A stretch of DNA of 64,000 nucleotides, taken from Pteria penguin (taxonomy: Eukaryota; Mollusca; Bivalvia; Pterioida; Pteriidae). A program made the translations under genes and the position numbers. Below the pieces are notes generated by a model. The model ran no database searches. It was not told where the DNA came from and saw nothing but the letters and a program-made list of their open reading frames with translations. Shown piece by piece: positions 11,441 to 23,110 of this stretch. Positions within the stretch are counted from its first letter, which is position 1. Each line of letters opens with the position of its first letter. Where the stretch lies: assembly GCA_035048485.1 (NCBI GenBank), contig CM068584.1:63098420-63162419 (forward strand), written 5' to 3'.

Positions 11441-12753
11441 ATCCATCTTTTATAGTAAGATGTATATTCAGTATTGGACAGATAATGATTCAGTTAAGAT
11501 GTTGTTGATATGATCTGTGTTCTGTGTGTAAATACTTTCAAGGCAAAACATTCTGAGCTGAAACCATTTCTAAAATTGTTACCATCGCATAGGCTCAGCT
11601 ATGACAACGATCTCCTTTTTATCAGTCTCCTCTGTAAATCTCTTAACCTTTTCCCATAGGTACAGCATTCCTTTACAGTAAGTAGAATATTAAATATTGG
11701 TCAATTATTGGCTCAATTATAATGGTGAAGACCTGTAAGAAATTCTTTTTTGAAATCATTTCAACGGTGGAGAGAGAAAGAGGAGAGGGGAGACTTGATT
11801 TCCGTTGCATACGTTGTAACGTGGTCAACAAACACATTCATTCTTTGTTTATCTTACAAGTGGTTTTTAGTATAATTAACACAAACATTTACAAGCCACC
11901 TGACAGGTTCAACATACTGAGGACATAATTTCCTTGGATCCTTTGTGGTAATTTGGTAGTTCAACGGAATGACTTTTAAGTGCATAACAGAAATTGCGAG
12001 AGAGAAATATTTCCTAGAAAATGAATGAGAAATTCATACGTTTTCTTATGCCGCTATTTCTCCCTGAGTATTAAAAGACAGGATTTATAGTACCTTATTG
12101 TCTGCTGTTAAGTCAGCTAGGCCCATGGTTTGATCAACTTGAACCATCGCCTAGGAATGAAGGCCATAAGGTTTTGTAGAGGCATTATAAATCAAATACA
12201 CAACTATGATTATACAAAGAAAGGTACCTCTTATCTCCTTAAGTGTAAACATTATATATTATATTGTAGTAAATCTTTGAAATCAAACGAAATTAAGGTT
12301 TACATTATTCTTTTCCAATAAAACGAACTTGTATTTTCCTTCAATTCTCTACCATAATTTCCAAATTAAACGAGAAATTGCCTTTCAGATAACTGACAGT
12401 GATACATATATACTTTGATAAAAACAAATGCACGTATCATGTATACGTTTTCGCTTGGAGTAGCCTTATCAAATATCGCATAAAGAGATTAGTTACCTTT
12501 CTCTTTTGAATACTATAACAAATAGAATACATTTAGAGTATGGTCCACTAGGTCATTGATCTGGTTGACCCATGTATTCGTAAGGATGGCAAATCTCAAT
12601 ATATAGAATAGTTATATTTCCTGTAGTTATATTGTAAAATCAAGTAATATATTTGTGGTCCAACATAAATTTTTAATTATTCAATCAGAAGGGAAAGAAT
12701 AGGACACCGCTAACGGGTGCATGATACGCCCGCATCATGTTTTAATGTGGTCT

Positions 12754-13268
12754 ACAAGCCACATCCTTTCATATGACAACATCAAAAGTTTTGTTCCCAC
12801 TTTAGATATAGAGTAGAACCCCGGAAAAGCTTTTCCGGCCCCTCCCATTTTCCTCCAGGCCAGGGGCCTGACCCCAACTTTGAAACCCACATGCACAACT
12901 ACAAGCCACATCCTTTCATATGACACCATCAACAGTTTTGTTCCTCCTTCAGTTAAGGAGAAACCTGGACAAGCTTTTCGACCCCGCCCATTTTCCGCCA
13001 CCCCAGGGACCTGACCCCAACTTTGAAACCCACATGCGCAACTACAAGCCACATCTTTTCATATAACACCATCAAAAGTTTTGTTCCTCCTTCAGTTAAG
13101 AAGGAGAAGCCCAGACAAGCTTTTCCGACCCCACCCATTTTCCCCCACCCTGGGGGCCTGACACCAACTTTGAAACCCATATGCACAAACAACAAGCCAC
13201 ATTCTTTCATACAACACCGTCAAAAGTTTTGTTCCCCTTCTAGTTAAGGAGGAGAAGCCCGGACAAGG
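12754..13268. repeat. 147-bp tandem repeat, about 3.5 units
   Basis: Units start acaagccacat at 12,754, 12,901, 13,044 and 13,192, giving periods of 147, 143 and 148 bp. Shared landmarks are catcaaaagttttgttc, gacaagcttttccgacc and tttgaaacccacatgc. Overlapping minus-strand frames through it are repetitive and probably not translated. The 12,895-12,905 junction is the empty site matching the MITE insertion at 4,703. Confidence 0.8.
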
Positions 13269-14917
13269 ACAGACGGAAAGACGACAGTGGTATAGCATAA
13301 TATTTATAAATGCAGGCGTATAAAAAGGTAACTTCAGTACGGCATATTATTATTACAAAGTTCTCTTATAATAGATATCTATCAATTACTATTGTATGGA
13401 TGAAATTCACACCTGAATGTAAATATACATGTACTAATAAAAGAAGGAACAACACAATCGTCGGTTCTCATTTTAATAGAAACACCAACCTGTACATCAA
13501 TACACTATCTTTAATTCCACGTCTATATGAACCCTTGCCCGTGGATCATATATTTGGTGTATAATATTGATTCTGGTCATCCGGTGTGCAATTTTACAGC
13601 CCCCTCCCCCCCAGACATCAAAATCCTTTGAATTGTTATTTTCATAATGAAATACTTGTCAAAATTGCTTTATTTTGTGTAAAATTGTTTCTTACAACAA
13701 TGGGCAGACAGTATAATCTATAATACTGTGCATTTTTACATTATCTGTTTTACAAATCTTAATTTGTTGTATTTACAAGGTTATTGTAGGAGAAGAAAAT
13801 TAGGGGTAATCATTGATGTTTTGTTAGAACTTTGTAATCTAACGGTGTACCTTTCTCTTTTTTTTGTGATAAAGATATAATTAGTATTAAAAAATGATAT
13901 AAAATTTATCAACTTTTCATGTTTCAAAAATGCACAACATTTCTTTTTTTCTAACCGCCAAGTGTTATTTTGAATCTCATATTATGCCCCTAGTCATATT
14001 TTCCAAATCAGTAACATCGGTGATATACATCTTATTTTTTTATGAATGATATATATAACTGTAAATTAGAAATGAATTTTGTTTCAAGACAGAGCCTTCT
14101 TTTTGTATTAATATGAACTTTCTTATAAATGGATTGATGAATACATGTAGGAATGTAAAAGCCAATATAGGGTGGTATGTATGAAAAGCCCGTTCGTTTT
14201 CAAAATTCAGACGGTGAAATTAAATTTCTTTTTCGTAAATCAACTAACTGAATGTTAAGGAATATTTTATACAAAAATAATTTACTTCTGATGTTTAGTT
14301 AAAATTCAGGAAATTTTTCATATGGTGTTTCAATGAACCTTAAACATCTGCAAAACAAACTATCGCTACCCTTTAAATGCTCCCCTTCCATTCAGGAACT
14401 GCGTCGTGATACTGTGACGTTTTCAGGTATGTACTGAATCAAGTAAGGAGACATGTTAACACACTAGATGTTTCGTCATAAATTCCAAACATCATTGAAC
14501 TCGATGAACTATTTTGAAACGGACTATTCCGAAATAAAGAAAGTAATAATGCATCATTAAATTTATATTTAAATAGCAATATCTAAAGCGGCGAGGGCTG
14601 TTTACGACGGAATGTGAAATGTGGTTAAATCACTCCTAGTGGAACAGACCCAATAACCTTGTTAATACGATGACTTCCTCCTTCACTGCTTTCACGTCTT
14701 ATCTCTTTATGTGTTTTTTAGATGAACACTATATCAAATAGCGTTTATAATGTTGGACAAATACGGATAAAATTAAAGGGCTTTGCGCACGATGTAGTAG
14801 AGGTTTGGCGGAGAACATACGCAAGGAATACTTGTTTCTTAACTTATCATTTAATTAATCATATTTACTTAATTAAAAAAACAATGATATAGATTATTAA
14901 TACCGAATTTTTATAGT
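13269..14917. other. Gene-free stretch with paralogous segments
   Basis: 13,330-13,560 resembles 22,405-22,570. 14,375-14,720 resembles 895-1,240, 8,945-9,290 and 22,770-23,110 (landmark gtatgtactgaatca, gtaaggagacatgt). The rest is AT-rich and I see no gene or named element. Confidence 0.6.
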
Positions 14918-15073
14918 CAGTTGCGGATCTGCAATTTCCAACAAAAAGAGCGAGGGGGGCACATGTGTATTAGCAAAACTACTCGGCTATTTTAGGTGCA
15001 GAATATGGGTTTTTACTTGCAAGTATGTGGTGGAAAGGTGGGGGCAGGCCTCACTCCTCTTAATCCACCACTG
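14918..15073 (+). mobile_element. CAGTGGCGG-type MITE, third copy
   Basis: Starts cagttgcggatctgcaattt, ends ctcttaatccaccactg, with a G-rich left interior (gcgaggggggcac). The ends are imperfect inverted repeats. Confidence 0.55.
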
Positions 15074-15580
15074 TAAACTATTTCTGTATCTGTCGTCAGC
15101 GCATTTGTAGTCAATATGAAGTTAATATATGAAGGTGAAATGTTTTGTTTACTTAATTAAGGTAAATAGATTTTCGTTGCATGTATGTTTACATTCGAGG
15201 AATCCTTCATCTTTTGTATGTTTATAAATGACACAAAAGGGGTTGAAGTATCGATCTATATCCAAAATTGTCGGATCGTAAATGAAAAATAAAATATTAT
15301 ATAAATCACAATGGTAGATAGCGAACGTCAATGTAATAGATATCTTATATCATAAATAGAGGTAGATCTTTCGGAATTATCAGTTCCTTAGTCCGGAATG
15401 TCTGAATTTTTTACCGCTTCAGGTGTATAACAAGAAAGACTGGTTCTAATTGTCGATTTATGTATTATAGCGACGATTACAAGTGGCGACACCTATACTG
15501 GCTATACATCATGTACATAAACCTAAATTTTCCATATACACGACGTTCTGTAAGTAGCTGAGGTAGTATGCAATGGCTAC

Positions 15581-15723
15581 CAGTGACGGATCCAGGATTT
15601 CCGAAAAGTGGGGGAAGGGGGGGGGGGGCATGTTCACTAGTCAAACCACTTAGGAATTTTTTGTGCCCGTTTCTTGTAAATATGTGGCGAAAAGGGGGTG
15701 GCCCCCATCTAAATGAGCCACTG
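15581..15723 (+). mobile_element. CAGTGGCGG-type MITE, fourth copy
   Basis: Starts cagtgacggatccaggattt and ends gcccccatctaaatgagccactg. It carries an 11-base G run near 15,619. It is the best-preserved copy in the window. No convincing target-site duplication. Confidence 0.65.
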
Positions 15724-15734
15724 ACGACGACAGT

Positions 15735-15895
15735 GTACCTAAAGTGATATGGCTATATACACGACGGTCGTGTACTTAGTGATATAGCTTTTTACACAAC
15801 GGTTGTGTATCTAAAGTGACATGGCTTTTTACACAACAGTCGTGTACCTAACGTGATATGGCTATATACACGACAGTCGTGTACTTAAAGTTATC
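15735..15895. repeat. Tandem repeat of about 40 bp with an internal hairpin
   Basis: Four units of the type gtgatatggctatatacacg followed by acggtcgtgtacctaaa. Each has a near-perfect palindrome, tacacgac-g-gtcgtgta. In the second unit both arms changed together (acacaac-g-gttgtgt). A related half-unit lies upstream near 15,535 (catatacacgacgt). Confidence 0.75.
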
Positions 15896-16269
15896 TTGGT
15901 TATTTTCCCGACCTAATTTTTAGAGAAACCTAACAGACTCCTTGTCGTGGCCCCTCGTGCCCAAATGAATGCTGGGGAGTTTGAAACAGAAACTTTATTT
16001 GGATGGGGGAGGGTTGTTGCTAAGCATCCTGTTTCTATTCCTGTTTCTGGGTGTTGATTGTGTCAAATATTTTTCTTCTTACTTTTCTATTACTTTAATT
16101 AAAGTTTTTATACTGAGCAGTATTCTTATAAAGAAAACTTCTATTCAAAACGATAAAATCTCTAATTGAAGAGATGTGTTTTTGTATAAAGCAATAAAAT
16201 AAAATAAAATAATTGATGACAGGAATGATAAACAAAATGTCTTCCAGATATCCTCGTCCTTTTATTCTA
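15896..16269. other. No recognisable feature
   Basis: AT-rich sequence with short ORFs that lack supporting features. I see nothing beyond a short aaaataaaataaaata stretch near 16,193. Confidence 0.5.
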
Positions 16270-17170
16270 AAAATACGTTGGTTTGCGAGAAAAGGGGAGC
16301 AGCATTTGTAGCAGAAGTAATAGTATTAGCAGTAGATGATTTGCAGTAGGATGGGTAGTATTAGTATTAGTTGAAGGAGTAAAAGTAGTTGTAGGTGTCC
16401 GGGTAGAAGTAGTAACATCAGTAATAGTAGTGGAGGGAGAAGTTGTAAAAGAGGTAGTAGCAGTATTACTTAGTACTGGTAATAAAGCAAAGAGGAGAAG
16501 CTTTGGTACAAGTAGGTTGTAAGAGAGGTGGTAGTAGGAATAGTAATTGTAGAAGGAAAAGGAGTAGAACATGCAGTTTGACGCAGTAAATGTATTAGAA
16601 ATAGGAACTGCAAGAGTAGACGAGGATGAAGTGTATTCTATACTAGTATTTCTAGTAGTAGTTATAGTCGTAGTGGTAGCAAAAGTAGTAATAGAAACAA
16701 TATTGAAGCAGAATTGGAACTGGCAGAATATTGGAGGGAGTAGTAGTATTTGTAGCAATAGTAGTAGTAATACAAGTATTGAAGTGGAAGAAGTTGTAGT
16801 AATGGTAGTAGTGATAGCAGCAGCAGTATTGGTAGAACTTGTATAAGTAGTAGTGATATCAGTTATGGTAGAAGTACCAATAGTAGAAGAATAGGATCAG
16901 TACTGAAATACAATTAGGGGTAGGTGGAAGATTGAGAGAATTAGTAGTAATACTAGTTGTATCAACAGCAGCATTAATGGAAGTATTGACGTGGCTGTAG
17001 AAGTGGTAGCACTATTAGTAGAACTAGCAATATTAATATAGCAGTAATAGCATTAGAAATAGGAAGCTTAGTAGGGGGAATACTAGTAGTTATAGTGTAG
17101 TTGGAGTTATTTTAGTAGTATTAGTAAAAGAAATAGCAGTATTGAACTAGCAGAAGTATTAAAATAGGAA
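16270..17170 (+). repeat. Degenerate GTA/TAG trinucleotide tract, about 900 bp
   Basis: Imperfect (GTA)n/(TAG)n with frequent single changes. It opens overlapping Thr/Ser-rich and Val-rich frames on both strands (minus 16,267-16,758 and plus 16,571-16,846). These frames follow from the repeat and I do not call them genes. Its purine-rich strand is the plus strand, opposite to the tracts at 385 and 8,435. Confidence 0.8.
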
Positions 17171-17708
17171 CGGTAGTTACTTTCGTATTTTGCATTTATA
17201 CGATTCCAATTAGGGATTCAGTATTCTTTAACAGGACATCAGGACCGTCACATGTATTCATAAACATTACTTTGCTTCCTGAATGAGATGATAATAATTA
17301 TAACAAAGGTCCAATCGTGTAAAGAAATTTTATTTAATACCGTATAACCATAAATTTTCGCTATTTGTTGCGAGTAGTTTGAAAACGCGAAAATAAGTTA
17401 TTGTGAAAAATTTTACTCCAAAACTGGGGACCAAACTGGTATTAATGTCATCCACGTTTCTCAATGGACCATGGACGTCTAGGGAAGGGAGGGGGAGGGC
17501 TAGTAGAAATCCAGAGGATCGACGACACTCAAATTACAGGTATGTACAATTTTAAAACCCTAAGTGATAAAGCCCATGTCGATAGCTAACAGGCAATTAT
17601 GAACTCGTGAATGAATACACCATATGGTAATCAAAGTTATTTAATGTGTCCATATTCCATTAATTGGTTTGTTTACATATTTATATATTGTTTATATATT
17701 GTTTGAAG
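17171..17708. other. No recognisable feature
   Basis: AT-rich non-repetitive sequence with a short G-rich patch at 17,480-17,500. I see no gene or element. Confidence 0.5.
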
Positions 17709-17872
17709 GTACTTTCGCTGGATCAATGGACGGAGTGTTCCTTCCCATGCTCATTTATAGCGGAAAAAGTGTCACCCAAAATAATTCCCCTCCGATTTCC
17801 AAGTAACTCATTCCGAAAACCACTGGGCAAACGAGGAAACAATGATTCAGTATGTAAAAAAATTATATGCCC
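17709..17872 (+). CDS. Possible thrombospondin-type-1-like exon (weak)
   Basis: An open stretch preceded by a T-rich tract ending in AG (tatattgtttgaag) and followed by a plausible donor (gtatgt at 17,873). It encodes about 54 residues with DQWTECSFPCS near the start and VCKKIICP at the end. WTECSFPC matches the opening WxxCSxxC of a thrombospondin type 1 repeat, but the rest of that domain (CGGG, the Arg ladder) is missing. Base composition is less AT-rich than its surroundings. No other copy exists in the window. As drawn the exon leaves two bases over, which is compatible in phase with the candidate at 23,680. This could equally be chance or a decayed exon. Confidence 0.25.
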
Positions 17873-18316
17873 GTATGTGTCAAATAAAACTAAGGAATTT
17901 TATTTGCCGCTTACTTAAAAATACTCTTATTTTCGACTGCTTTCCTTAACGAATTTTATGTAATTGTCATATTCTTATTTTTGTATTTACCAACCCTCCA
18001 CCCCCACCCCCGAATAATATAATATCCGTGGCGAAAACAAATGCAGTTATACATATAGGTAGATATATTCACAGAGGTGTAGGTGTAGCTTGTCGTCTGT
18101 CCATTTTTTTTTCAAGAGAGACCGCTTGTTCTGCGTCAAAAAGTAAATGCACTGGTGTCTACACTAAATATACAATACCATTGATAAGTAGTTCAAATAT
18201 ATGAAAACGGATTTCTTTATACATAATATATATATTTTAAATAACGATCATCTAAGTATATGCATTGGTCTCTTACCAAGTATATAATAACAGATAAATG
18301 AACCAAACTTGTAAAA
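17873..18316. other. No recognisable feature
   Basis: AT-rich spacer with a C-rich patch at about 17,994-18,012. Nothing recognisable up to the SINE target site at 18,301. Confidence 0.5.
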
Positions 18317-18588
18317 AGCCGGTGTGGCCTAGTGGATAAGGTGATCGGTTCGTGATCGAGAGGTCCCGGGTTCGACTCCCGTCCTGGGCATACCAATGTT
18401 CTGTCTTTCGGATGAGACAGTAAAAACCGAGGTTCCATGTTACGGTAGGCGTGGCACGTAAAAGATCCCTCACTGCTTCGGGTGGGTCCGTTGCAAAGGT
18501 CTAAATTTGTATGCAATGCATCAGGCAGATGCCGTCACTATATACGTGAAATAATCGTGGAGTGACGTAAAACAATAATCATTCAATT
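18317..18588 (+). mobile_element. Full-length tRNA-derived SINE
   Basis: Head gccggtgtggcctagtggat with an A box, then B box gggttcgactcccg, then the family body: ctttcggatgagacagtaaa, ccgaggttcca, gatccctcactgcttcgggt, gcatcaggcagatgccgtca. The tail is agtgacgtaaaacaataatc. Flanks accaaacttgtaaaa (18,301) and accaaatttattaaaa (18,593) look like an aged target-site duplication. The acceptor-stem halves do not pair fully, so this is not a functional tRNA gene. It is the most complete plus-strand copy in the left half. Confidence 0.85.
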
Positions 18589-19984
18589 AAAAAACCAAAT
18601 TTATTAAAAGAAAAATATTCCCTTATGAATAAATTACAATATCCAAATTTTCAGATAGTAGAACTAAGGAATATATTACTCGGTACAAAAAAAGAATTTA
18701 ACATCATATAGTCTTTTTCTTTTAAATCGGAGAATCATCATAAGTCAGACATTTACAAGAAATACCTCCAACAAAATATTTAATTAAAATGTGGATAGAA
18801 ACACACATTCAATAGTTCTTGGTTAAATTGTTCTTACTAGATCATGGTACATATTCAAACTAAAAGTAATGAAACGAAAATAACTGATGAGGTATCATAG
18901 TAGCATTTATAACATTACAAGCAGTGAAAATACATAGTCTCTTATCAACCATGGGCGGAACTTAGGATCTGGAAGGAGTAAGAATCTTCTGTTGCCTGGC
19001 GACATTCCCCAGACAAATATGTGTCACAGGAGGTTCACAAGGAAGGTATTGTGGTGTATGTGTTTGGGGGAGTGGGGTTGAAAACACAAAACAAAAGGAA
19101 GAGAAGCTTTCTCTGTTATTATATACATTGTAGATATACTTTCTATAAAATAGAGTATTGATACTAGTCGTCGCATGCATGTTTTGCCATTTAAACCTAA
19201 GGAATTTACAACTTTTCACTGAAACTTTGAACCAATAATCCGTCAGGTCGGCTTTGGAACCGATTCAGAAAAGTGTGTATGTTACTGCACGTTGCCTGTA
19301 TTGATACGAGCTTCTTTTAAACGCCTGTTATACATGATATCGTATAAACTATTGACCTATGCAAAAAAAGGGGGGGGGGGTGCGTTGACGCTGATGATAT
19401 TTTTGAGGAATGTCGGGGGATACTATGGTTTTAATCCCATTTGAAGCACACATAGACAAACAAACAGATAGGCCGATAGACAAAACGACATGCAGACGAA
19501 CACAGAGGCATGAAGACAGACAGATGCACAAACACACATGATTGATGATTCAAGACACTCATATTTCAGCTACTGTTAACGGATGAACGTGGTGATGGCG
19601 TTAGATTTATCCAATGTTTATCATTTAATGCATACATATATAGCAAAATATCAATGAGAGAAGAAATGTGACAGTTGTAAACCATTGTAATGTGAACCAT
19701 CACATAGACTGTGTTATTTCAATACCTTTCTTTCTGCACTTCAACCATCCTTCACCTTCTTTTAGTTAATCGTTTATTGTTTGTCTCACGTATTTCTATA
19801 TATAATATCACAATAAAGCAAAAATGAATCATATTAAATTTGAATTCTCATTATCTGACATAGTGTGGGCAGTGAAGATACATAAAATATACGTCTAAAT
19901 CCTACTCCATAAAACGATAAATCAAGCATACGATTTCTTTCAAAGTAACCTCATCATGTGTCACATAAAGTGACAGTAATGAAT

Positions 19985-20195
19985 ATAGAACATATATACC
20001 TTTTAATTTAGTGCACCATATGCGCATTTCGACAACTTATGTCTCTTCAGTGATGCTCGTGTCCAAATGATTGGAATTCTCATAATATATAAATATCTGA
20101 AGAGGAGTATTGAAACCAAAACGACCGAAAAGTGAACCAAAGATTCTATCTAAGGACAAAGCTATGCATGAGGGAGGTACTCCTTAGTTTTAGAG
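19985..20195. repeat. Interspersed repeat E, copy 1
   Basis: Landmarks accttttaatttagtgcacca, tatgcgcatttcgacaac, ttatgtctcttcagtgatgc and ccgaaaagtgaaccaaag. A nearly identical direct copy is 345 bp downstream, and an inverted copy at 37,405 is split by a Tc1 element. I recognise the motif as common in bivalve DNA but cannot name its class. Confidence 0.7.
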
Positions 20196-20329
20196 TGATT
20201 TGCTTAATTTGATGACTGAAAATTTGAAGTATATATTTCATGTCAGTACAAAAGCACTGAAATCTAGACTTATGATGCCCTCGGGAACTATCAGTCCATC
20301 AGCAGTGACACCGGCCTAGTGGTTTTAAT

Positions 20330-20515
20330 AAATATAGAACATATATACCTTTTAATTTGGTGCACCATATGCGCATTTCGACAACTTATGTCTCTTCAGT
20401 GATGCTCTTGGCCAAATGATTGGAATTCTCATAATATATAAATATCTAAAGAGCAGTATTGAAACCAAAACGAACGAAAAGTGAACCAAAGAATCTATCT
20501 AAGGACAGAGCTATG
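20330..20515. repeat. Interspersed repeat E, copy 2
   Basis: Direct near-copy of 19,985-20,195. The roughly 135 bp between the two copies ends with ccggcctagtgg, a SINE-head-like scrap. Confidence 0.7.
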
Positions 20516-22234
20516 CTAGTTACATTTTTCTTTTATCTAACTAGTTACACTTCTTTTATCTATTAAAAGACAGAATGGAATTTATATATCTGATACTTGG
20601 TCGTTTGACAGCTCGGCTAATGAACTGATCAATGCAATCCTTCGTGTAGTAAGAAAGACCATTTCAATTTCTGTAGGGATACTAAAAAATCAATTACGTA
20701 ATATGGATTAACCTTTATTTTAGTCCTTTATAAGCGAAAGAAAGGTTATTCTTATTTACTCAAAGAAAATCAAAGCAAATTTCATTTTTATATCGATCGG
20801 CATTTACCTTTTCTGTTAGAATTACATATTAAATGAGTAAAGGAACAGACAAAGAAGCTAGAGGACCGTTTTCACTCGTTATAAAAATAAATGAAAAGGG
20901 ACGAGGTGATTCGAAGGAATTTGTACTGGCTGAGTAGGTTTATATAGCAGAATAGGCACTCAACAACAGAACACTGACAGCCATCTCAATCCGTTGTTAA
21001 ACAATAATTTCATGTTAAGTTTTAAAACAAATAGAGAGAAAAAACTTTAGGAGGTAAATGAAAAATAACAAGAGAAAAATGGGTAAAGACAAATGTAATA
21101 GAGTAATATAATATCAATAATTTTACAGAATTTTCCCACAGTCATTTTCGTCTTATTTATTAAAGTCAGTTTTGTAACTCTTTCCACTAAGTATAATCTA
21201 TATAAGGGATGTATATTTGCGAGTATTAAATTTATTTTGAATTTAAATATTCTGGACTTCCGTTTCTTTATTATTTCAACTGGTTAACCACCACGTATAA
21301 TACGATCGGGCAGGATATGAAAATCAAGTACTTGCTAAAATACTCCCGCCATTTTGAGAGCCAAATCAGGAGTTTTAGTTATACTATTTGAGTGTTTTCA
21401 ACCTTTACGTCTATATATGGCGTGTACATTTGGGGCGAAGAAAAGGAACCACCCACCCACTTATCTGTTAAATGTGAAAACCGATATCGTGGTAGTCACA
21501 AAGGCTCAACTATGACAGCGGCCTGCCTCATTTTTATCATCTTTCCCCTGTATTCAACTCTTGATTCACCGTTCATAACATATGCAGTATTCCGTTATGA
21601 ATAGTAACATTCTCAATATTGGTCAGATAATGGTTCAATCAAGGTACTGTTGATAAGATCAGACACAGTTTTGTACTGGGCACATACAAGAAATTCTTTA
21701 TTGAAATCATTTCAATAGTGGAGGGAGAGGCTTGATTTACACTGCATTTGAAAAGTGGTAAAATTCGGTCTATTACCGGAAAGAAGATTTAGAAACCATC
21801 TGCCAGAGTCAATACTTTTAGGACATTTTTATCTTTAATTGATGTTAAGTACATAACACTGACAGTGATAAACAGATACTCTCCTTTTACGTTATAAAAT
21901 GAAAAAAAAAAAAAACAGTCAAAACATTTTGTTGCTCCATCAAGTGCCATTTGAAGTTATTTTGCCATATTAACTCGGTCAATGGATAAATCAACTTGAC
22001 CTGTCTCTTAGCAACTAAGGCCATTTTGTTTTGCAGGGGCATCATACAAATGAAATACACAATTATAATTGCACCTTTCAAAACCAAAGAAAGGTAGCTC
22101 TTATCTGCTTAATCTTAAATGTTATTTATTCTATAGTACTTAATCTTTTAATTCCATTTTATTAGATTTACATTAGGCTTTTTTTAAATTAAAACTAAAT
22201 TCTATTTTCTTTAAAACCTTTACAATAAATTCCA

Positions 22235-22402
22235 ATTCATCACGACCAATACCTTAGCAAACAGGACCACTATATTTTCTGTGGTGGTTATATGAAATCA
22301 AGCAAGTGATACAGTTCACAAAGGGGAAAGTAAGGGCAGGAGTCGAACCCGGGACACGTCGTTTACAAGCCGAGCACCTTATACACTGAGCCACACCGGC
22401 TT
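22235..22402 (-). mobile_element. tRNA-like SINE head with partial body
   Basis: On the minus strand it begins gaagccggtgtggctcagtg, then tataaggtgctcggcttgta, with B box gggttcgactcc. The anticodon-loop-like cttgtaaac resembles tRNA-Thr(TGT). The acceptor stem does not close, so it is a SINE relic. The adjoining sequence is from the second SINE-like family. Confidence 0.5.
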
Positions 22403-23110
22403 CAACGGCATTAGATATCTGTTTATTATCATTGTGTGGATAGAATTACTCACTCGCTAGCCCAAATATTAAATAGACAGCCGACTTGTGAACCCTTACA
22501 CAGCGTCCATGGTTGATATATCAAGTATATAATATTGATACAGAACATCGGACGTGCAATTTACTAAAGAAAAAAATGTGTGGTTTCCCCTTGACGTTGA
22601 TCATTGTGTCACGTTACCTAGCATGGGATGAGAGGGCGGAGTCTCGTGATTTAAACCATTATTCAAAGAAAATTTTTGCATAACCATCATTCCCTTATTT
22701 GAAAGAGTGTTTCCCCTCCTTACTCCTTTATTAATCATCTACAACAAACGATGATACCCTTTTATCCCCCTTTACATTTCTGTAACTGCATCCTGATACA
22801 ATGAAGTTTTCAGGTATGTACTGAGTCATGTAAGGAGACATGTAAACACATTAAATATCTCATGGTAAATTCTAAACAAAATTGAACCCGCTGAACTATT
22901 TTGAAACGGACTAACAAAAGATGAAAGTAATAATGTATCTTTAAATACATACTTAAGTAGCAATATATAAAGAGATGAGGGCTGTGAATGGTGGAATGTG
23001 ATACCGTCAGTCTGAGTGGCAGTCTGAATGACCGTGTTAATACGATGACTTCCTCCTTCACTCCAACGACTCTTCAACTCCATTCACTTCTCTATGTGTT
23101 ATTGAGGTAT

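Larger units (their letters stand above)
8045..12753. repeat. Segmental duplication block B
   Basis: Close copy of 1-4,550 in the same order and orientation. Differences include a poly-C tract at 8,252, a retained SINE at about 11,190-11,440, a deletion of about 75 bp near 11,578, and microsatellite changes near 9,767. No gene is visible. The copy relationship makes this stretch prone to assembly collapse or misjoining. Confidence 0.85.
18590..23110. repeat. Older, rearranged paralogue of blocks A/B
   Basis: Patchwise similarity: 18,950-19,620 to 5,990-7,420; 20,560-21,130 to 7,680-8,200; 21,300-22,140 to 2,790-4,090; 22,405-22,570 to 13,330-13,560; 22,770-23,110 to 895-1,240 and 14,375-14,720. 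Divergence is visibly greater than between A and B. 26,380-26,880 is in turn related to 18,600-19,020. I see no gene in it. Confidence 0.65.

Noticed and set aside
12735..13298. Overlapping ORFs rich in Gly, Trp and Val in both directions
   Set aside because: They follow the 147-bp tandem repeat. The same phrases recur in different frames, which indicates translated repeat DNA rather than a protein.
16267..16758. 163-codon minus-strand ORF rich in Thr/Ser/Leu
   Set aside because: It is read entirely through the degenerate GTA/TAG trinucleotide tract, overlaps a long plus-strand frame, and has no domain or splice context.
18317..18390. Possible tRNA gene (A and B boxes present)
   Set aside because: The acceptor stem does not pair beyond about three bases and the sequence runs into a SINE body, so it is a SINE head. 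The same holds at 22,335-22,402 and 46,671.
19985..20515. LTR pair of a short retrotransposon
   Set aside because: The two copies of repeat E are direct and similar, but only about 135 bp lies between them, there is no primer site or coding sequence, and E also occurs singly at 37,405.
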